64,000 nucleotides of DNA, from contig NC_091149.1 of NCBI RefSeq assembly GCF_041381155.1, forward strand, positions 15,764,609 to 15,828,608, given 5' to 3'. Both the position numbers and the translations under genes were made by a program. The notes beneath the pieces were generated by a model. That model did not search any database. It was given only the letters and a program-made list of their open reading frames with translations, and was not told the DNA's origin. Source of the DNA: Argopecten irradians (Eukaryota > Mollusca > Bivalvia > Pectinida > Pectinidae). Every line of letters starts with the position of its first letter. Position 1 is the first letter of the stretch. Positions 1 through 11,490 of this stretch are shown here, one piece after another.

Positions 1-563
1 TTACAACGAGTCCATTGTGTACATGAGTGGTTCATGTCACATAGTCACGAGTGTAAGATTCTATTGATTACATATTTTTAATCAATCGAAATTTGAGTAA
101 AACTTTAAATTTCGTCTCTGTATAAAGCAGTGGAGATCCGGCTCGGATGTGATGTTTTCGTCTATTGAAACAATCGTGCGACGTTATATATATTTATCCT
201 ATAACTATGCATGTTTTACAATGGAAAAAACATGTGATAAATTCCATAGTAGTTGGTTATCGCTTATGTTTAACACCTATGGCGCCTCTGATTGGTCAAT
301 GCCAAGATCTCTTGATTTCGATTGCCTTTCAACTTCAGGATACTTTTCATAGTACATTTTCTTTAAAATAGTCTTGTATTTACTGTATAAGGTAAATGTT
401 TATTAAAAGTATTAAACAATAGAATATTAGTTCACTATTAAGGCACTATATTTTATGGCGGAAAGATATCATTACACATTGTATGGTGGTAAGTTTCCCT
501 GAATGAAGACAAAAAAATGGTCACCACGGTATAAATATGGAGTTCAAGTTATGGGATAAATAA
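1..563. other. 5' flank/intron, no gene seen
   Basis: I see no exon here that could encode TM1-TM4 or the second extracellular loop of the receptor that follows. The two overlapping open frames around 149-371 have no recognisable features. The upstream receptor exons are probably outside the window. Confidence 0.5.
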
Positions 564-728
564 GTTCCCCAACGCATGACTGTTGTTTATCATGTTTATC
601 TAAACTCTCGTTAGTTATTTTTCAAATTTTCAAAAGACACTCGCTAAAGCTCATGTCTATTAAAAATTAAAAAATTAACTAACTCGAGTTTGATAAACAT
701 GCTAAACAACAGTCGCTTGTTGGGGAAC
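564..728. mobile_element. Foldback MITE with about 43-bp inverted ends
   Basis: The left arm begins GTTCCCCAACGCATGACTG and the right arm is its near-complement, ending AGTCGCTTGTTGGGGAAC. The arms also share GTTTATC..AAACTC, so almost the whole 165 bp folds back. There is no coding content and no clear target duplication. It is a non-autonomous DNA element of unknown superfamily. Confidence 0.6.
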
Positions 729-936
729 ATCTATTTATTAAGACGTTAAATTTGCTTGTGATGTCATAATTGTATTATTACACATGTGTCTTAAGATGTT
801 AAGGGCTAGTTGTGTGTTAAAACGAATGACGATTATCACAGAGTAATTTCGTTGATACCCAAAGGTTCGTTATAACCATGTTTAATACTTTTCAAACTTT
901 CATTAGACCACATAGCGACAGCTCATATAAATTTTT

Positions 937-1909
937 ATCCCCCGCCCAACGAAGTTGGCGGGGGATATACAAATGGGTTCCGTCCGTCCGTCCGTCCGTC
1001 TGTCCGTCCGTCCGTACGAATGGTTTCCGGAGCATAACTCTAAAACCAGTAGAGATATTTCCACGAAACTTCATACACACATTGGTCTTATGGTCTAGTA
1101 GTGCCTTTTGCTATTTTAAGGTTTTCACGTTTTGTACTTTTTTCTGTAACCATAGAAACATTGCTGAAAATAGCAGATTTTTGTACCAGGTTCGTTTCCG
1201 GAGCATAACTCTAAAACCAGAAGAGATATTTCCACGAAACTTCATAGACACATTTGTCTTATGGTCTAGTTGTGCCTTTTGCTATTTTAAAGTTTTCACT
1301 TTTTGTACTTTTTTCTGTAACCATGGAAACATTGCTGAAAATGGCAGATTTTTGTGTAAGAATCGTTTCCGGAGCACAACTCTAAAACCAGCAGAGATAT
1401 TTCCATGAAACTTCATAGACACATTGTTCTTATGGTCTAGTAGTGCCTTTTGCTATTTTTAGGTTTTCACTTTTTGTGCTTTTTTCTGTAACCATAGAAA
1501 CATTGCTGAAAATATCATATTTTTGTAGTAGGTTCATTTCCGGAGCATAACTCTAAAACCAGCAGAGATATTTCCACGAAACTTCATAGACACTTTCTTT
1601 TTATGGTCTAGTAGTACCTTTTGCTATTTTCATTTTTTGCACTTTTTCCGTTACCATGGAAACATTGCTGAAAATATCATGGTAAATGGTAAATGTTACT
1701 TTGCAAAACTCCACCCATCTTTGTGTATATAGTCTAATATAAATTAATGTCAAGGCTGTATACCTGATTCAACAATTGCAGCCCCACTCTACTTGAATTA
1801 TACTCCATCTTTCTTTAGCTCAACTTCCTTTTTCCTGTTTTTTTTTTCATACACATAAGTCTCTACAATCAAACTTACTTCAGCTTTGATATCTCCATTG
1901 GCGGGGGAT
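937..1909. mobile_element. Non-autonomous element with internal 171-bp tandem repeat
   Basis: The left end carries a hairpin (CCCCCGCCCAAC, a short loop, GTTGGCGGGGG) followed by a TCCG-rich run (about 979-1014). The right end again reads GGCGGGGGAT, at about 1900-1909. Between them is a tandem array with a 171-bp period. Open frames across it are only repeat translations. The family is unknown to me; the hairpin-plus-array structure resembles non-autonomous DNA elements common in marine invertebrates. Confidence 0.6.
1023..1680. repeat. 171-bp tandem repeat, about 3.9 copies
   Basis: The unit starts GTTTCCGGAGCATAACTC. Starts are at 1023, 1194, 1365 and 1536, exactly 171 bp apart. Copies differ by scattered substitutions, and the last is incomplete. 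The array lies inside the hairpin-ended element 937-1909. Confidence 0.85.
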
Positions 1910-1944
1910 CTGAATGACTATGTCCTTGTTGTATTTTTACACAG

Positions 1945-4900
1945 GTTTACTTCACACTAGTAGCACTCAGTGTATTCATTATCCCCGCCGTCATCATCAC
2001 CGTGTGTTACAGCGTCATCATCATAATCATCTGTCAGAAGAGTAAACTAGATGAAAACAACGCCAAGCAGGCCATTCCACGACAGAGTGATGGGGGAGGT
2101 AAGTTAGTCATTCAGGCTATTCCATCATAGGGTGATGGGAAAGGTAAGTAATTCAGGGCATTCCATCATAGGGTGATGGGAAAAGTAAGTAATTCAGGGC
2201 ATTCCATCATAGGGTGATGGGAAAGGTAAGTAATTCAGGGCATTCCATCATAGGGTGATGGGAAAGGTAAGTTATTCAGGGCATTTCATTATAATGTGAT
2301 GAGGAAGATAAGTTTGTAAGTCAGGACATTCCATCATAGGGTGATGGGGAAGTTTTAGGTCATTCCATCATAGCGTGATGGAGGAGGTAAGTTAGTAATT
2401 AAGACCATTCCACCATAGTGTGATGGGGGAAGTAAGTTATTCAGGGCATTCAATCATAAGGTGATGGGGGAGATAAGTTTGTAAGTCAGGACATTCCATC
2501 ATAGGTGAATGCGGAGGTAAGTTATTCATGACATTCAAACATAACATATTATGATTGTTGTGTCTTATAAGTTGAATGTTTACCATTTTTATAGTGCTAT
2601 AATACTGAAGTATGCCACCGAAGACACCAAACAACACATCCAACACGGTCACATTGTACTGACAACGGGCTAATTGAACCTACATTGAAGCGTCTTCTAT
2701 CAGAACATGACTTTATTCACGAAAAGTCGTGTGGTTTCATACAAATGCACATGCGATGGCGAGAATTATTGGTTGCCTGCAACTGGTTAGAGGATAAATC
2801 ACAATAATAGTTACAAATATTGCTTCTGCTGGACTTTTTCGCGGTAAATAGTTTGATATATCTGTATGATGCATTGATAAAATTGTAACCAATATAATAA
2901 TATATAAAAGCAATCCCGTTTTTTAAGTATCTATTTCATTCACTCGTAAGTACAATAATGTACATATCTAATTTAACTTGAAATGTCCTGATTACCAAAG
3001 GCACCGTTACTATAGCAATATATTACTCCGCGCTATGCTTAGTAATTATCGATTTATGTCAGTGTTGATTCAGTGTCGCTGTTAATATGTTTTCTGAAGC
3101 AATGTCATCGTACTGTTACGGCGACAGGTTCCCGTTAATAGATAATGTAAACCAGGATTGGTAAATACTGAAGTTGTTATAACTGTTATTTTACTTATGT
3201 CATAAAGATAAGAGTCTGATGTTCTACAAGTCATCCAGCTATGGTCGATATTCTTCCATAGCTATGGACTATTTAAATGGTCGATATCCTTCATGATAAG
3301 ATGAAACCATTAAGATGTCCAACATTTTAATACAACAGTGTCGTGTCAAATCTTTTTTAGCGAGTTGTTAATTTCCCCTATACATTTCATTATATCTTTT
3401 TCTATATTTTCCTCCAACGGATTTGAACGGGTCTTTTCCTTCTCTCATATATCCGATATTATGTTGATGTAAATTGCATATCGATAGGGCACATTTTTTT
3501 GTTAAAATGCAACAGAAAAATTATACTAAAATTATAAACTGAACGAGTAGAACATTTTCTAGAAGTAGAACAAGTACGCCATCATTGGTAGAATAAGTCA
3601 GTAAATGAAATAAATAATTGAAACATACATAGAATATCATTGCTGAAGAAAATTCTACCCGATACTTTTATTCGTTGTTATCGGATGGTGACAGTGTCCG
3701 ATATATTGGAGACTAACTCGTGACTGTGATGGTCAATTAGTTGCCGTGATAACCTGTGTGTTATAGCCCCCACCTGGGTAACGACTGAAGAGTTAAGGAA
3801 TGGTTAAGGTATTTGGGCAGTTTCATGAACATTCTTTAAAATTAAGGAATCTCTTAACTGAAAATTCTCCATAGAAAAGCAGTACGGATTTGAAGGAAGG
3901 CTTAGAATGTTTCCTTAAAGATGCTCCACCGCCGACAGAGCATAAATGATATTCATTATTTTAACAATAATTGGTGTTTAATTGTGTACATATATGTCTA
4001 ATTAACACAAAAAATGATATAAAATAATTTATTTTGCCTTTGGTGCATGCGAAATCAGTACTTCATTCCATGTAGGATATCGCGGCACGGAATTTTTCGG
4101 GATGCAATTAATTATTTTTTATATTTTTAACTTGAAGTAAAATTAGAAGCTCAAACTTTTCAATGGTGGTAATGGTGTAAAGTAAGTAACTTTTGTAACT
4201 GATGAACATTACTCAATCGTCTGCTCCTGTTTTTAATAGTGAAAAAATACCATTTGTCAGCGGTGGAGCATCTTTAACTTCTGTAATGCTTTCCTATGGA
4301 GAATTTTAAGTCAAAGAATTCCTTAAAGTTAAGAAATATTCATTCAACTGTGATCTGACTTTCTACCACGATCCCTCTACCTCGCGACAAACTTAAGACA
4401 ATCTATACGTCTAGCAATAAGTCGCTTGGGTCTCCTAATTTTCTTTACATCCATCATTCGATTTTTTTTCAGTAACCATAGATTTACGGGAAAAATTTGT
4501 ATTTTGCAAAGGTCATTTAACTTTAACAGAAAGGTCATTGTCTTGTTTCAATTATAACCACATTACTCAGTAATCCCTGACAACACATCAGGATCTACTG
4601 TTATATAAACTGATGAAGAAATCCAACTGGTTTTGTATTGGCTTTTTATTAAATTATACACAACAGCCAAATAAATAGGTACTACAGACATACTTTTAAT
4701 ACATATATTTCGAAATTGATCATTAATCCGTGTTATATTTTATTTTTAAATCGGGCGGACTTACTTATTCCTCAAAAACACAAAGTCAAGTAAATTGTAT
4801 CATGCATGTTGTATCAAAACATTCATGTATTTACTGTTAAAATTGAAATTGAACACATAAGACAGAGACATTCTAACATGCATCTGTCTGTCTGATTGGC

Positions 4901-7900
4901 TTTGTCTGAACTGTCTTTGTAGTGCTTCCGTCTTGTGTACCGTTTGTCTTTGAAACAGTGTTTATAGAAGGACGAGGGTTCGGCGGGGCCAGGCACGGGA
5001 AAGGAACGACTGTCATACAGCAAGCCAAAATACGAACGATCAAAATGACCTTCATCATTGTGCTAGGTAAGACAAAAAGGAAGCCTGAATGAATGGTTCC
5101 AAAACAAGTTCACGAATACATTCGCGGATTTGTACAAAAAATGTTAGGAAACCCTACCAATACAAGTGATTAAGCAGATATAATAATTCGTGGATATAAA
5201 TGTAGGAAACAAGACCAATTCTTGTATTTGATAGCAAATATTGATAAACGAGTATTCAATATGTAGTATGTTATGTTGGTTTCTTTTGTTTTGCTACATG
5301 TCTTTTTGACAGATTGATCCCTTTGTAAGCTGGTTCATACAACAGCACAATGGGTTCTCGGGGGGAAATGAGACCACCAATCTTTATAAACTACCATTAA
5401 TCGCTAAGAGATTGTCTTGCATTGCATCTCCATTTAAAACATATTTATCTTCATACATGTATAGCAAAATTCGAATAAGCTTTTCTTTATCACATTGCTA
5501 CAAATATATACTTGAATGTTGCTTTATCTGATTGAAAAGCTACTTTTTATATCCCCATGTGGACATTGTGTAACACTGTGTCGTGAATTAGTATTTCATT
5601 TAGGGCATTTGCCAGGTACTGGCCGGTAGTCGGTGTTTTTTCCCAGGTACTCTGACTTTCCTAATTCAACAAACCAGGGTGATGCCTGCCCCATATACAC
5701 AAAATAAGATTGTTGAATTGTCCCATATTAACTATTGCAAGATATCCTTTAACATACCGGTAATAATACTTTCTAAACTTATATAATTGTGTAACAAAAA
5801 TCTTATTAAAATTTGATAAGACGATCTGACAACATCCCATTAGGTATCACGTTCTGGTGACCGTTGAAAATGGCCAATCAAATTGCTGCATTCAGAATCT
5901 TGATCGGAGACGATGTATATTGCAGTATTCGTGTACTTATAGACTGTGTATGTTTTTGGTGTATATTGCAGTATTCGTGTACTTATAGACTGTATATGTA
6001 TTTGATGTATATTGCTGTATTCGTGTACATATATAGACTTTATATGTATTTGATGTATATTGCTGTGTTCGTGTACTTATAGACTGTATATGTATTTGAT
6101 GTATATTGCTGTATTCGTGTACTTATAGACTGTATATGTATTTGATGTATATTGCTGTATTCGTGTACATATAGACTGTATATGTATTTGATGTATATTG
6201 CAGTATTCGTGTACTTATAGACTGTATATGTATTTGATGTATATTGCTGTATTCGTGTACATATAGACTGTATATGTATTTGATGTATATTGCTGTATTC
6301 GTGTACATATATACTGTATATGTATTTGATGTATATTGCAGTATTCGTGTTCATATAGACTGTACATGTTATTGATGTATGTTGCAGTATTCGTGTTGTG
6401 TTGGTGTCCCTACATTGTATTTAACCTCCTCGACCTATACGCCTTCACGGAGGAGCAGCCGAAATCTCCAGTCCTGAAGGCTGTGACCGCCTGGATACAG
6501 AGTCTGGCGCCCTTAAATAGCGCCGCTAATCCCATCATCTACGGGGTGTTCAGCACGCGGATCTGCCGCAATCTCAGGTATGCTGTGAAATATCTCATAA
6601 TAATGAGACAATAATTATCCTATAATAGCTCAAAACATTGATTATAAATAATTTCCGTTCCTCTACATCCTATTCCAGCCGTGACAAGATAGTATCATTA
6701 ACTTCTAAAATGTTTCATTGTTAAAACATTGTAAGAGTAACATTGAGTTGTATTCAGTATACAGTTTACGTCCTTGATGAATATGAATTTTTTTGTGATC
6801 GATTAGAGTTTCGCACATTTTCTATATCAAAAATCTTTTCGCTTCAATATTATGCCATTCTTGGCTTCTTTCATTGCTTCCATCCCATACTAAATCGCAG
6901 TGAAGTGTTTGAATTGAAATAAAGAGCTTTTAACACAAGATAATAAAGATAAATATACATGTTTAAAGGCTGTAATTGTTAATTGTTTCGGTGTTCCATA
7001 AAATTCATTTTAGATAAATCAATATTTATAATATATCCCAAAACATCAAAATATAAAGCTATGGAATATTTTATACAAATAGTTACCGGAGATAGAACTA
7101 CTTAAAGATGCTCCACCGCCGACAGAGCATAAATGATATTCATTATTTGAACAATAATTAGTGTTCAATCGTGTGTATATATGTCTAATTAACACAAAAA
7201 TAATACATATATTTTCATTTTGCCTTTGGTGCATGCGCAATCAGTACTTCATTCCATATACATTGTAGGACATAGTGCGTCGGATTTTTTTCGGGATGCA
7301 ATCAATTATTTTTCATATTTTTAACTTGGCGTAGAATTAAAAGCTCAAACTTTTCAATGGTGGTAAAGGTGTTAAGTAAGTAATTTTTGTAACCGAAGAA
7401 AAATACTAAATCGTCTGTTCCTGTTTTTGATAATGGAAAAATACTATTTGTCGGCGGTGGAGCATCTTTAAATGTTCCAATATTGGAAAACAAGAAATAC
7501 TGACGAATTGTTGCGGTATCATCGTATTCATTGTCCCCTGAAGTGATGACGTTATATACAAGAAAACGATTGTTATATTTATTCAATTTACAGAGGAAAC
7601 AGGAAACATATTATAGGAACTGGATATGTCAGGCCCTTTGTGCCTCTTACAGAATCGCGTCCATATCATTCAGTGACACAGAATTTAACTATTACACACG
7701 CGCACAGAACTCATTAGCGCAGGTGAATTGCACGTTCATATTTAAACTATCGTTTCAAATATATAAGTAAAGTTTGCATTTAATGTGCATGTATGTAAAC
7801 TGATTTATGGAAAGAAATACTTTGTATCTATATATGCATGAATAATGTCGTTAAATATCATATATTCACTAACACTCAATTAACTTATTTGTTTTATTTC

Positions 7901-10134
7901 TAATGTTTTGGCGTGTCTAGCAGAAGTACTAGAAACCATTTTCTGTTCGCGTATTCAATGTTTCGTTATTTTCAACTTATTCGGGAATATATAATATCAC
8001 GTTCGTTAGCTCTTACTGATCATCATGAATTTATATATACGTTTTATACACTTACTTATATTGAATTTGGATTCGAGATATCTCGTCAATTACGCGAAAA
8101 AATATACGTCGTTAAAAAACGTTAATAAAATTATAATATAATATGTTGACGTCAGCAACGCCAAATAAACAAGCATTCCACCCGAAAACGCGTGTGAAGG
8201 TAGAAAGGTCTTTAGTTTTTTGTTGTTGACTTTTTTTTATATAATATGATATAATATTTATATATATATATATATATATATATGAAAATGAAGGTCATTA
8301 GTAATACAAATTATATCAATGTTGATCGAGGTCTCAATATTTTCACATTACCATACATTTATTATATGATAACAGCTTCTAACCTTCACATTTAAAAACG
8401 CCCTTGGCAGATTACATTAGTTTTAAGTTACACACATCTTTCGTTTTAAGATACTTTTTTGTAAATAATGGCCTGAAACTACCATAATTGTCAATGAGCC
8501 GTAAAACTCAAACAAACAAACAAACAAACAAAATTTCCTAATGACCTGTCTTTCGCTGTTCGGTTTCCTCGCATTATTTTCTTGCTATATATTTTTCCGT
8601 TTAAGGACGGGAAAGAAATACATAAGAAATTAGTATTATACGTTGCAGTAAAGAAATGTCATTCTAGAATAAGCAAACACAGCAAGAACTCATTATTCAA
8701 ATCTTAAAAGATCTACGTATCTACGAAAACATTATTTCGCTTCTAGAATCACAGTGCATGCGTTAAATGTATAATGAAAGTTTTAATATCGAATTAAACA
8801 ATATTCGAGTTGAACAAGATAGAGTTAATTAACGAGGTTCAAAAGCATACAATATTAAATGCTTTACTTAAGTAATCATGCATGTTTATATTTCAGAATG
8901 ATTTGTTCTTATATCTTAACTGGGCAATGCTACATATATCCAACTACTAACATATGTATTAATTTCAGATATATTTATATTTATTTAGTTGTTCTAGTAT
9001 ATTATTTCATATATATCAGAATATTATATGCTAATAATATTATGGTCGATTTCAAGAAGCCAAAACAATGCGATTATAGTACGATTTACAATCAATTACA
9101 TTTAGTCCCACCTTCTAATGATTGTGACGTCATATAATGATGTCGTTTTTATGGCGTCATAATTACAGTAAAGTAGGACTAATCGACCGTAAATCATGCT
9201 TCATTTACGTTATTTTGGTAACTCGAAACACCTTTATCCATATATATTTCTGGCAGATTTACATATCCCTCCATGTATTTTCAACCGTTGACAGAAATAA
9301 AACAAAAAATATCCATTAGTTTACATGTGAAGCTGTACTCGAGTTGTTCAAACCTTCAGAAAACACTTCAGAAGTTACAAGTATATCGACGTCTCTGTAC
9401 TTTTTCTTATGATAAATATTTCCGCTTCATAAATGCAAACTTATTTATTCAACTAAAAACGAAATCAAATAAGTATTAACAAACCTTTGTCCATAATCAA
9501 TCAGTTTTTTTTTTTTTTTTTTTTTTGAGGTTTTGGTCACAAATATATATGAATTCAAAAACAAAATACGCAAAATTACTCTTTAACGTTCCTAGTATTT
9601 TCAGCACTTTCAAATGTGTTTCTTACTATCTTATTAAGAGCAATAACCTGTTAAAAATATTAATTTGTTTTTTTTCAATCACAATATGAATTTGGTATAT
9701 AATGTTTGACTTTCACTGACTTTTGCAGACGTATCCCGGTGGTTAACTGTATCGCTAACGCCCTGTGTAGATGTCAAAAAGTACGCAGCGTCAGCGGTAG
9801 ACTGTCACACACGACGTCATGGAACGACCCCACCTATATGACGGATGCGTCCTTCACCTCTAAGTTCCGTCGTCCTGGTGTCCGGCGAACATTCTCCGAC
9901 TCTGAAAGTACTATACTCTCTTCCGGTAGACATGCGTATCCGAGGGGGTCGTCGCAGCATGGGCATTTTAGAAGGTCAATTTCCAGTAGTAGTCAGGAGT
10001 TCAAACCGATCGGCTACCGTAGACCTTCTGGTTTGCCGTTAGTAAAACGGAATATTACTTTTGAAGACAATAATTTGTTGAAATCCATGACACAGCGACC
10101 GCCTAATACGATATGCGAGTCAGAAGTATTGTAA
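1945..10134 (+). CDS. Peptide GPCR (CCAP/neuropeptide S receptor-like), 3' four exons
   Basis: A class A GPCR of the CCAP receptor/neuropeptide S receptor group, at the plasma membrane, expected to couple a peptide signal to G proteins. Coding exons: 1945-2098 (TM5, VYFTLVALSVFIIPAV), 4959-5066 (third intracellular loop and TM6 start, AKIRTIKMTFIIVL), 6388-6577 (rest of TM6 with CWCPY, TM7 with SLAPLNSAANPIIY) and 9729-10134 (helix 8 and tail, stop at 10132). All have AG/GT borders, and the phases (1, 1, 2) join without a stop into about 285 residues. The second exon could instead start at 4923, also in phase, adding 12 mostly hydrophobic residues; I prefer 4959. The tail has Cys residues near helix 8 (CIANALCRC) and is Ser/Arg-rich. 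TM1-TM4 lie upstream of the window. The ligand is inferred from the FSTRIC and SLAPLNSAANP signatures, so the exact receptor type is less certain than the family. Confidence 0.85.
2076..2545 (+). repeat. 41-bp minisatellite made from the exon/intron donor junction
   Basis: About 11-12 units with a 41-bp period (starts at about 2078, 2119, 2160, 2201, 2242, 2283 and on). The first unit is the last 21 coding bases of the TM5 exon plus its donor (ATTCCACGACAGAGTGATGG, then GGAGGTAAGT). Later units read ATTCCATCATAGGGTGATGG followed by a GTAAGT-type site. The array therefore multiplies the genuine 5' splice site. The later copies of the exon piece contain an in-frame TAG. Confidence 0.85.
2556..2682 (-). 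mobile_element. SINE-A fragment
   Basis: A degraded middle part of the SINE whose full copy is at 29507-30011. It shares TTTTATAGTGCTATA, the ACTGAAG..GCC..CGAAGACACC block and CGGTCACATT..ACTGACAACGGG. It lies in the intron after the TM5 exon. Confidence 0.6.
2683..3817. other. GPCR intron, nothing recognised
   Basis: AT-rich intron sequence. I see no exon, RNA gene or repeat family that I can support. Confidence 0.4.
3818..4353. mobile_element. Palindromic MITE-P, split by a second MITE
   Basis: The two halves of a foldback element (left about 3818-3918, right about 4274-4353) are complementary: ATTCTCCATAG..AAGCAGTACGGA on the left and CTGTAATGC..CTATGGAGAAT on the right. Uninterrupted relatives are at 28276-28456 and 28507-28672. 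The gap is filled exactly by a TTAA-flanked MITE (3919-4273). Confidence 0.7.
3919..4273. mobile_element. MITE-T copy 1 (TTAA-flanked)
   Basis: 355 bp with terminal inverted repeats AGATGCTCCACCGCCGACA and TGTCAGCGGTGGAGCATCT, flanked by TTAA at 3915-3918 and 4274-4277. It sits inside MITE-P. The related uninterrupted MITE-P has a single TTAA at this place (CTTAACTTCTATAATG), so TTAA is a real target duplication here. No coding content. Confidence 0.85.
4354..4958. other. GPCR intron, remainder
   Basis: No gene or repeat recognised. The last 40 bases are pyrimidine-rich and hold two possible acceptors (exon start 4923 or 4959) for the TM6 exon. Confidence 0.4.
5067..5912. other. GPCR intron, nothing recognised
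   Basis: Begins with the donor GTAAGA of the TM6-start exon. No coding or repeat feature that I can support before the minisatellite. Confidence 0.4.
5913..6396 (+). repeat. 46-bp minisatellite made from the intron/exon acceptor junction
   Basis: About ten units of GTATATTGCAGTATTCGTGT plus CTTATAGACTGTATATGTA and TTTGAT, period about 46 bp (one of 48). The last unit runs into the true acceptor at 6386-6387 and the first bases of the TM6-TM7 exon (TTGCAG then TATTCGTGTTG). Each unit thus copies the acceptor and the first 9-10 exon bases. CAG is kept in units near 5924, 5972, 6201 and 6340; the others have CTG. Open frames on either strand here are repeat translations. Confidence 0.85.
6578..7101. 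other. GPCR intron, nothing recognised
   Basis: AT-rich intron from the donor GTATGC to the next MITE. No feature seen. Confidence 0.4.
7106..7467. mobile_element. MITE-T copy 2 (TTAA-flanked)
   Basis: 362 bp, with near-perfect ends AGATGCTCCACCGCCGACA and TGTCGGCGGTGGAGCATCT, and TTAA at 7102-7105 and 7468-7471. Internal sequence matches copy 1 (GTGCATGCGCAATCAGTACT, TTTTTTCGGGATGCAAT, CTTTTCAATGGTGGTAA). Confidence 0.85.
7472..9728. other. GPCR last intron with simple repeats
   Basis: No exon seen. It holds a (TA)n run at about 8257-8283, a (CAAA)n run at about 8509-8532 whose flank may be a decayed SINE tail, and a poly-T run at 9504-9526. The acceptor TTTTGCAG ends at 9728. Confidence 0.45.
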
Positions 10135-10760
10135 ACATTTATCGATTATGAGCTCTTGTACACGTTAAAAAGAAACATACAGTACATCTGTTTGTTAATT
10201 ATGTGAACTATTTTAGAAGCATGATACTTGAAATATGAAAAGCTCTTGTAATTTTTTAAGAAAAAGCATTTACATTGCATTTATTTACCAATGTGAACTA
10301 TTTGTCAGAGCATGAGAAGTAAATATTTAAAGAAAAATAATAATTGTGTATTTATTCTCAAGGAACAGGAAATATTTGAAAAATACTGACAAAATCTCAT
10401 TTATTTTAGTTTTACAGTTTTATTTGTTTAGCGTGGATGTCTAGGATAACTTTTATCAATCGCATGTAATAATGAGACAATCATTACAAATAAGATTTAT
10501 TATTGATTGTCGTGATCAAGTGGAGATCTTATTTGAAATACAAATGAACTTCTGTATAAATGAATTATATTGAACTGTCTTGCTTTGGATACAGTTTGAT
10601 ATCTACAAATATCACGAACGAGTGTTTATCCGACATATTCTATTTAGTACTCCTTCGCCATCATCATGATTTTTCATACCAACAGTTCAAAACATGCAAA
10701 GATATATCACCTCATTACTATAAAAATCGTACAAAACACGCACATTGTTTTATAATATTT
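10135..10760. other. Likely 3' UTR and flank of the GPCR gene
   Basis: AT-rich sequence after the receptor stop. I find no clear AATAAA. An open frame from about 10560 is partly made of the SINE fragment that follows and has no family features. Confidence 0.35.
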
Positions 10761-10915
10761 TGTTTGTGGTTGATTATATTAATGTTCTGTTCACAGCCAG
10801 AGTCGTTAAAGGAAGGCCTCCCATGTATGCGGTGTGCTGTGTATGTGAAGTGTGGGTGTGTGTTTTGGGAGATTGCAGTACATTTTGTATATTCGTATTG
10901 TGTCTGTTTATTCGA
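10761..10915 (-). mobile_element. SINE-A fragment (tail part)
   Basis: Degenerate copy reading from the tail (TGTTTGTGGTTGATTA) through CATGTATGCGGTGTGCTG to a GGGAGATTGCAGTA block. This matches the 3' module of the family. Confidence 0.6.
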
Positions 10916-11227
10916 TAAATGTTACGTTGATGATATTTTATATTTTATACTCTGTAAAATGGAACCTGTGCATATAGCTGCAATATCGTAGCCCCAAAAG
11001 ACTTTTGGACAGATAATGGTGTCGTCTATCGGCCGAAAGGTACATTGTATAGTAGGCCGGGTACGTATATTCGTTCTAATGTGCATAGTACATGATGAAC
11101 CAAGCCGATGAAGAAAGTTATCTTGTTGATATTTTTTTCTTTATTTTATATAGTATATGTACGTTATGGTTAAAAAGCATAATACCATAGATAATACTCA
11201 TTAATCAAATTATATGAATTAACGCGT

Positions 11228-11490
11228 TGATGACTGGTTCGCCTGTTGTCAGTATAATGTGACCGGGTGGGGTGTGTTGCTTGGTGTCTTGGCGGCATGC
11301 TTCAGTGATATAGCACTATAAAGGGCAAAAGTTCCACTATACAAGAAGACACAACATGAATATACCGCAGTCTCCCAAAACACACACCTCGCACAACATA
11401 CACGCAGCACACCGCATGCATGGGAGGCCGTCCTTACATGACCATAGCTGTTAATTGGACGTTAATTAATCAAACAAACAAACAAACAAA
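11228..11490 (+). mobile_element. SINE-A copy, 5' truncated, with (CAAA)n tail
   Basis: Starts within the family at GACTGGTTCGCC, continues through GTCAGTATAATGTGACCGGG, GATATAGCACTATAAAG, ACCGCAGTCTCCCAAAACAC and GCTGTTAATTGGACGTTAAT, and ends in repeated CAAA. The tail gives the orientation. No obvious target duplication. Confidence 0.75.

Noticed and set aside
1-60. Short open stretch at the window start as a possible upstream receptor exon
   Set aside because: It lacks the conserved Cys/Trp pattern of the second extracellular loop and has no convincing donor in phase.
878-1408. 176-residue open frame on the plus strand
   Set aside because: It is the translation of the 171-bp tandem repeat and the TCCG run; the peptide repeats with the DNA and has no start context or family.
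2076-2545. Regularly spaced repeat resembling a CRISPR array
   Set aside because: Units are head-to-tail without unique spacers, in a eukaryotic intron; it is a minisatellite.
6040-6354. 104-residue Tyr/Ile/Asn-rich frame on the minus strand (and frames 5864-6082, 6123-6308)
   Set aside because: Pure translation of the 46-bp minisatellite in the receptor intron.
10560-10991. 143-residue frame after the receptor
   Set aside because: Its end is a SINE fragment and the rest shows no domain; more likely 3' UTR.
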